Assembly (NCBI GenBank): GCA_029882725.1
Contig: JAOUKG010000212.1
Span: forward strand, 1 to 5,765
From: Cyclobacteriaceae bacterium
Lineage (GTDB): Bacteria; Bacteroidota; Bacteroidia; Cytophagales; Cyclobacteriaceae
DNA: 5,765 nt
Reading direction: 5' to 3'
A program made the position numbers and the translations under genes. Position 1 is the stretch's first letter; each line of letters begins with the position of its first letter. This document shows, one piece after another, positions 5,534 through 5,765 of this stretch. Under the pieces are notes generated by a model, which searched no databases, was not told the origin of the DNA, and was given only the letters and a program-made list of their open reading frames with translations.

Positions 5534-5765
5534 ATGTTACCAGAGCTTTATAAAATAAAAGGTATTCATCCAGGTTACATTCTCAAAAGAGAGTTGAAAA
5601 GTCGTGGATTAAAGAGCAGCCAGCTAGCAACTTCTATTGATGAGCACAAGCAGACAATTAGTGCCATACTAAATAGAAAAAGAAAAATTACTCCAATTTT
5701 ATCAATTAAACTTTCAGAAACCTTTGATGTAGATCAAGACTATTTCATGATTTTACAGGCTAGTT
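5534..5765 (+). CDS. HigA-type helix-turn-helix protein (antitoxin-like), 3' end cut by window edge
   Basis: Seventy-seven codons are visible, beginning MLPELYKIKGIHPGYILKRE. The pattern KGIHPG followed by LKRELKSRGLKSSQLATSI is typical of the HigA/VapI plasmid-maintenance antidote family of Xre-like repressors. The helix-turn-helix spans about residues 26-50 (helix LKSSQLATSI, recognition helix around HKQTISAILN, then the basic RKRK), and the helix pair SIKLSETFDVDQDYF plus FMILQ follows as in the family. Members usually run about 80-110 residues, so little is missing. Such proteins neutralise a toxin and repress their own promoter. The start at 5534 is preferred over an in-frame ATG at 5486 because the promoter -7 box lies between the two. 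No HigB-like toxin precedes it; a partner would have to be downstream, outside the window. A stand-alone regulator is the alternative. Confidence 0.85.
   Translation, partial: MLPELYKIKGIHPGYILKRELKSRGLKSSQLATSIDEHKQTISAILNRKRKITPILSIKLSETFDVDQDYFMILQAS

Noticed and set aside
1..5765. CRISPR arrays, tRNA or rRNA genes, insertion sequences
   Set aside because: No spaced repeats, cloverleaf-like sequences, transposase-like frames or terminal inverted repeats with target duplications were seen.

Overview
The window looks like chromosomal DNA from a member of the Bacteroidota, probably a flavobacterium-like or cytophaga-like organism. The DNA is AT-rich. None of the gene starts has a recognisable Shine-Dalgarno sequence. 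Matches to the Bacteroidota -7 promoter consensus TAnnTTTG sit at sensible distances before two starts (TAAGTTTG and TATCTTTG). The protein sequences also have the flavour of that phylum, including a UvrA lacking the first half of its first zinc module and loose-lipobox lipoproteins. Species assignment is not possible from this sequence alone.

Layout from left to right: (1) 1-465, minus strand: an OmpR/PhoB-type response regulator whose 3' end runs off the left edge. Its receiver domain is complete and its DNA-binding domain has only just begun. (2) 466-728: a regulatory interval with a -7 element, four 11-bp-phased CTTAAT-like direct repeats, a 12-bp palindrome beside the start codon, a 36-bp near-perfect AT-rich palindrome, and the hairpin terminator of uvrA. 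(3) 729-3581, minus strand: a full-length uvrA (950 aa, GTG start). (4) 3582-3685: a short divergent promoter region. (5) 3686-5251, plus strand: a 521-aa lipoprotein serine hydrolase of the beta-lactamase/PBP fold. (6) 5147-5413, minus strand: a possible small lipoprotein ORF whose tail overlaps the hydrolase gene antisense. (7) 5414-5533: a divergent control region with a dyad operator overlapping a promoter. (8) 5534 to the right edge, plus strand: a HigA-type helix-turn-helix protein, cut by the window.

The genes do not form one pathway. uvrA is nucleotide-excision-repair housekeeping, the serine hydrolase is an envelope enzyme, the response regulator belongs to a two-component system whose kinase is probably off the left side, and the HigA-like gene is probably the first gene of a toxin-antitoxin or related module continuing to the right. 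I do not see a clearly new system inside the window. The most interesting signals are regulatory: the phased repeats before the response regulator, the long palindrome behind uvrA, and the operator-controlled HigA-like gene with no HigB toxin in front of it. No stretch over 300 bases lacks a gene or candidate gene.
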